A stretch of 64,000 nt of DNA. Origin: Casuarina equisetifolia. Its lineage: Eukaryota > Streptophyta > Magnoliopsida > Fagales > Casuarinaceae. The notes under the pieces are model-generated. The model did not search any database and was not told the origin of the DNA. It saw only the letters and a program-made list of their open reading frames with translations. Positions 61,629 to 64,000 of the stretch are shown piece by piece; positions within the stretch are counted from its first letter, which is position 1; the number at the start of each line of letters is the position of its first letter. The DNA lies in NCBI GenBank assembly GCA_028551475.1, contig CM052354.1, forward strand, positions 16,329,258 to 16,393,257, written 5' to 3'. The position numbers and the translations under genes were made by a program.

Positions 61629-62705
61629 GTGGGACCAATTGTGAAAGGATTTGAAGGAGTTTGGCTTTCCAAAAGATGGGGGAGAAAACACCAAGTATAA
61701 GTGCAAAATGGATCAATGTTGTAATCCTGGAGGAAGTGCTCGTAACCATTACTAAGGAAGGGTTTAAAAGCTCCAAAAAAGTTGGTGGAATAAGTGTGAG
61801 AAGGCATAAATCATGCCCAAGGCACCAAGGGAGCTTGAGTGGGAAGTTGCATTCCTTTTTCAAAGGATCAAAGACAAAAGGACTAAGAGAATTGAGGACA
61901 AGATGGGCACAATAATAATGACTAAGGTTGCTTATGTTATTGTAAGAGTGTGACAACAAGAAAGAAGGGTTTGGGTCTTGAAGCCTCGATGCCATTGGAT
62001 ATAACATGAATAGCTTGAACAAAGTGGGTAAGGAAAGGTATTACATAGATTCATGTGGAAAAAGTTATCCAAGAGTAGTTTAGACTTGATGGCACACTTC
62101 TAAAGCACAACCTTAAAGGCAAGATTGTTCGCAATGGGGAAGTATTGTTACATGTACAATAACTTATGTTAGAAGAAATTCTTTTACATCACTAACTCTC
62201 TACTAGCAATAGGCCTTGACATAGGGTTTTACTAGAATTGACTTGAATTGGCTTAAATTTGATTATAATTGGGGATGGGAAAGACAAGACTATGCTTGCA
62301 ATTGGATAATTAAGGAAACATACCTTGTGCTAGTAGAATAGGTTACGGAAGTACTTATAAAGAACTAATGAAAATCAACTTTTGAAATCTAAGAGCCCAA
62401 GGTTGTTTTCTCCTCTAAAAGAAAGTTCTAGTTTCCTTCTAATGATGCCAAGGCTCGATTTTATCCAAAATAATCATAATCCACCATAAATGAGCAAAAA
62501 CATGTTCATCAATGACCTTATTACATGTTCTATCACATTTGTACTTAACAATGGTATCAAAGCTTATTGGTCTTCTAGAAGCTTTTTATGAGTACATTCA
62601 AACTCATATCGTCAACATACTAGTTTCATACTCCAATGCCATCAGACTAGTTGAAGTCCCATCCAAGAGTAAGGAGGCAGAAGTGAAGCCAAAAGAGGCA
62701 TTATA
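61629..62705. other. Decayed retroelement-like sequence right of the Sirevirus insertion
   Basis: Continuation of the sequence interrupted at 54958. At 62545-62562 an LTR-end-like TTAACA is followed by ATGGTATCAAAGC, close to the usual Met-tRNA primer site TGGTATCAGAGC. After it a 50-codon open stretch has no recognised domain. Confidence 0.45.
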
Positions 62706-62870
62706 AGGTATAATGACCAATCAAGAAGAGGGAGTTAAATTGGTTTTCTAAGAGACAATGTAATAATGTCTTAATTTTATTCCAACAATTAGATATCAAT
62801 TATAGCTGAAAGATAGAAAACCACACAATTACAAAGCAAGCATAGACAACAAGAAAGTCGCATAAATTTT

Positions 62871-63330
62871 TCGCGGTGGTTCGGCCATTTTCACCTACTT
62901 CTACCCTCTTCTTCCTCCAACTCAATCAACTGGATTCCTCTTTACCAACAAAGGTGAAGAAAACCCTTTTCATACTTCCAACTCCTCCTCAAAAAGTTAC
63001 ATAAGTCACCAATTACAAAGATAAGGTTGACTCAACCTTATTATAATTGCATTTCCTCAAAGATATATGATTTTAGGTTGACTCAACCTTATTATAATTG
63101 CATTTCCTCAAAGATATATGATTTTCACGGTGGTTCGGCCATTTTCACCTACTTCTACCCTCTTCTTCCTCCAACTCAATCAACTGGATTCCTCTTTACC
63201 AACAAAGGTGAAGAAAACCCTTTTCATACTTCCAACTCCTCCTCAAAGAGTTACATAAGTCACCAATTACAAAGATAAGGTTGACTCAACCTTATTATAA
63301 TTGCATTTCCTCAAAGATATATGATTTTAG
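62871..63330. repeat. Near-identical 254-bp tandem duplication with a 49-bp inner duplication
   Basis: 62871-63075 and 63125-63330 are almost identical over about 204 bp (differences include CGCGG/CACGG and AAAAAG/AAAGAG). Between them, 63076-63124 repeats the last 49 bp of the first copy (from GGTTGACTCAACC to GATATATGATTTT). Confidence 0.9.
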
Positions 63331-64000
63331 AGGAATAATGCTTATTAAAGAGCTAATCAAATATATACAATGTCAATCCAAGCTCTAACCACGAAACCCC
63401 TAAATATTGTCAAGTTGGGGTTTCGGATTTACATTTTATTTATGTGCATATAATGTGTATAAATCAATTAGTACATAAATAAGCAAATATAAGTATGATT
63501 GATCACAAAGAAATGATCTTCAATAAATATCAACAATCGTTACCTTAGATTGGGTAATGTTACCGAATCGAAGCAAGATGGTAATAGGTGAATGATTTCT
63601 CAAAGCTTCTTCAAATCTTTCAAATATGTGATCAAAAAGACGTTGATAAAACCATCAAGAAAAGCTTTTATAAGAAACCAAATACTCAAAGCCTTCTAGG
63701 GTTTTTAAAAAAACCTGTCATCTCTGTAGCTTTCCTCCCATTAGATAGAAAGAAGCATTCCATCAAACAACAGTAAAAACTCCAATTAATGCTTGTAGGG
63801 AATCGTTTTGACATTCCAATCCTTTCACAAATCTTCTCATTGGAGAGTTAGTAGCTCAAATAAAGAGAAAGATAGAGTCAGTGGAGCTTTTTGAATGTTT
63901 GAAAGATTATGGCTTCATTTGGAATTGTCACAACCCTATAAAGCTTACTCGGGTCACTTAAATGAAATAACACCCTTAAGCTTTTAGACAATCTCAGGTC
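63331..64000. other. Right-edge LTR-like sequence
   Basis: Continues the second Sirevirus-like LTR; AT-rich with no coding feature. The window ends inside it. Confidence 0.45.

Larger units (their letters stand above)
62706..64000 (-). repeat. Second Sirevirus-like LTR, partial, runs off the window
   Basis: The opening (AAGAGGGAGTTAAATTGGTT) and the phrase CGGTGGTTCGGCCATTTTC resemble the start of the 54959 LTR (AAGGGGGGTTGAATTG, CGGTGGTTCGGCAC). The order and spacing of these phrases agree. Later text (CTAACCACGAAACCCC, GTACATAAATAAG) also recalls it. It differs enough to be another family. No second LTR is in view. Confidence 0.55.

Noticed and set aside
61594..62022. 142-codon minus open frame right of the Sirevirus
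   Set aside because: It starts inside LTR-flanking debris and crosses the LTR boundary and target duplication, so it cannot be an original gene.
62871..63330. CRISPR-like direct repeats
   Set aside because: Two long tandem copies without spacers in a plant LTR; it has none of the features of a CRISPR array.

Overview
The window is nuclear DNA of a flowering plant, most likely a eudicot. The evidence is AT-rich sequence, GT-AG introns from about 76 bp to 3.4 kb, plant gene families (trichome birefringence-like, plant-type POLD3, NHL-domain protein, DC1 remnant) and abundant plant Copia retroelements. I cannot name the species. There is no bacterial-style operon, CRISPR array, rRNA gene or intact tRNA gene.

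Layout. Positions 1-12370 hold two tandem plus-strand trichome birefringence-like (TBL) genes. The first (505-3188) shows only exons 2-5; the second (8770-12370) is complete with five exons and 369 codons. Positions 13347-22384 hold debris: a LINE-type RNase H fragment with a stop, then a DC1-domain pseudogene split by a decayed Copia element (14518-22301) flanked by CTTAT on both sides. Positions 22629-23457 are an 829-bp element with long terminal inverted repeats and a candidate 5-bp target duplication.

Positions 24122-44948 are the gene-dense core. POLD3 (third subunit of DNA polymerase delta) is on plus at 24122-30191, 8 exons, 528 codons. A 114-residue UBTD-like protein is on minus at 32418-36877, 4 exons. 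An NHL-repeat protein with a signal peptide is on minus at 38475-44948, 7 exons, 476 codons. For all genes with a start, exon phases agree across every junction and total lengths divide by three.

Positions 45000-64000 are a retroelement graveyard: a non-autonomous-looking LTR element (46734-51499), a tRNA-like fragment, a fragment of a Sec61-alpha pseudogene (51851-52090), decayed LTR material, a Sirevirus-like Copia element on minus (54959-61623) inserted in it with GTTTG duplications, and the start of a second Sirevirus-like LTR (about 62710 to the edge) carrying an almost perfect 254-bp tandem duplication.

The genes do not form a pathway: TBLs acetylate wall polysaccharide, POLD3 serves replication, and the UBTD and NHL proteins are poorly understood. 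I found no convincing undescribed system. The best leads are the filler-DNA scar that removed gag from the Sirevirus, the palindrome array in its LTRs, the long-TIR element, the Copia insertion in a DC1 pseudogene and a tandem (NAGNAG) splice acceptor in POLD3.
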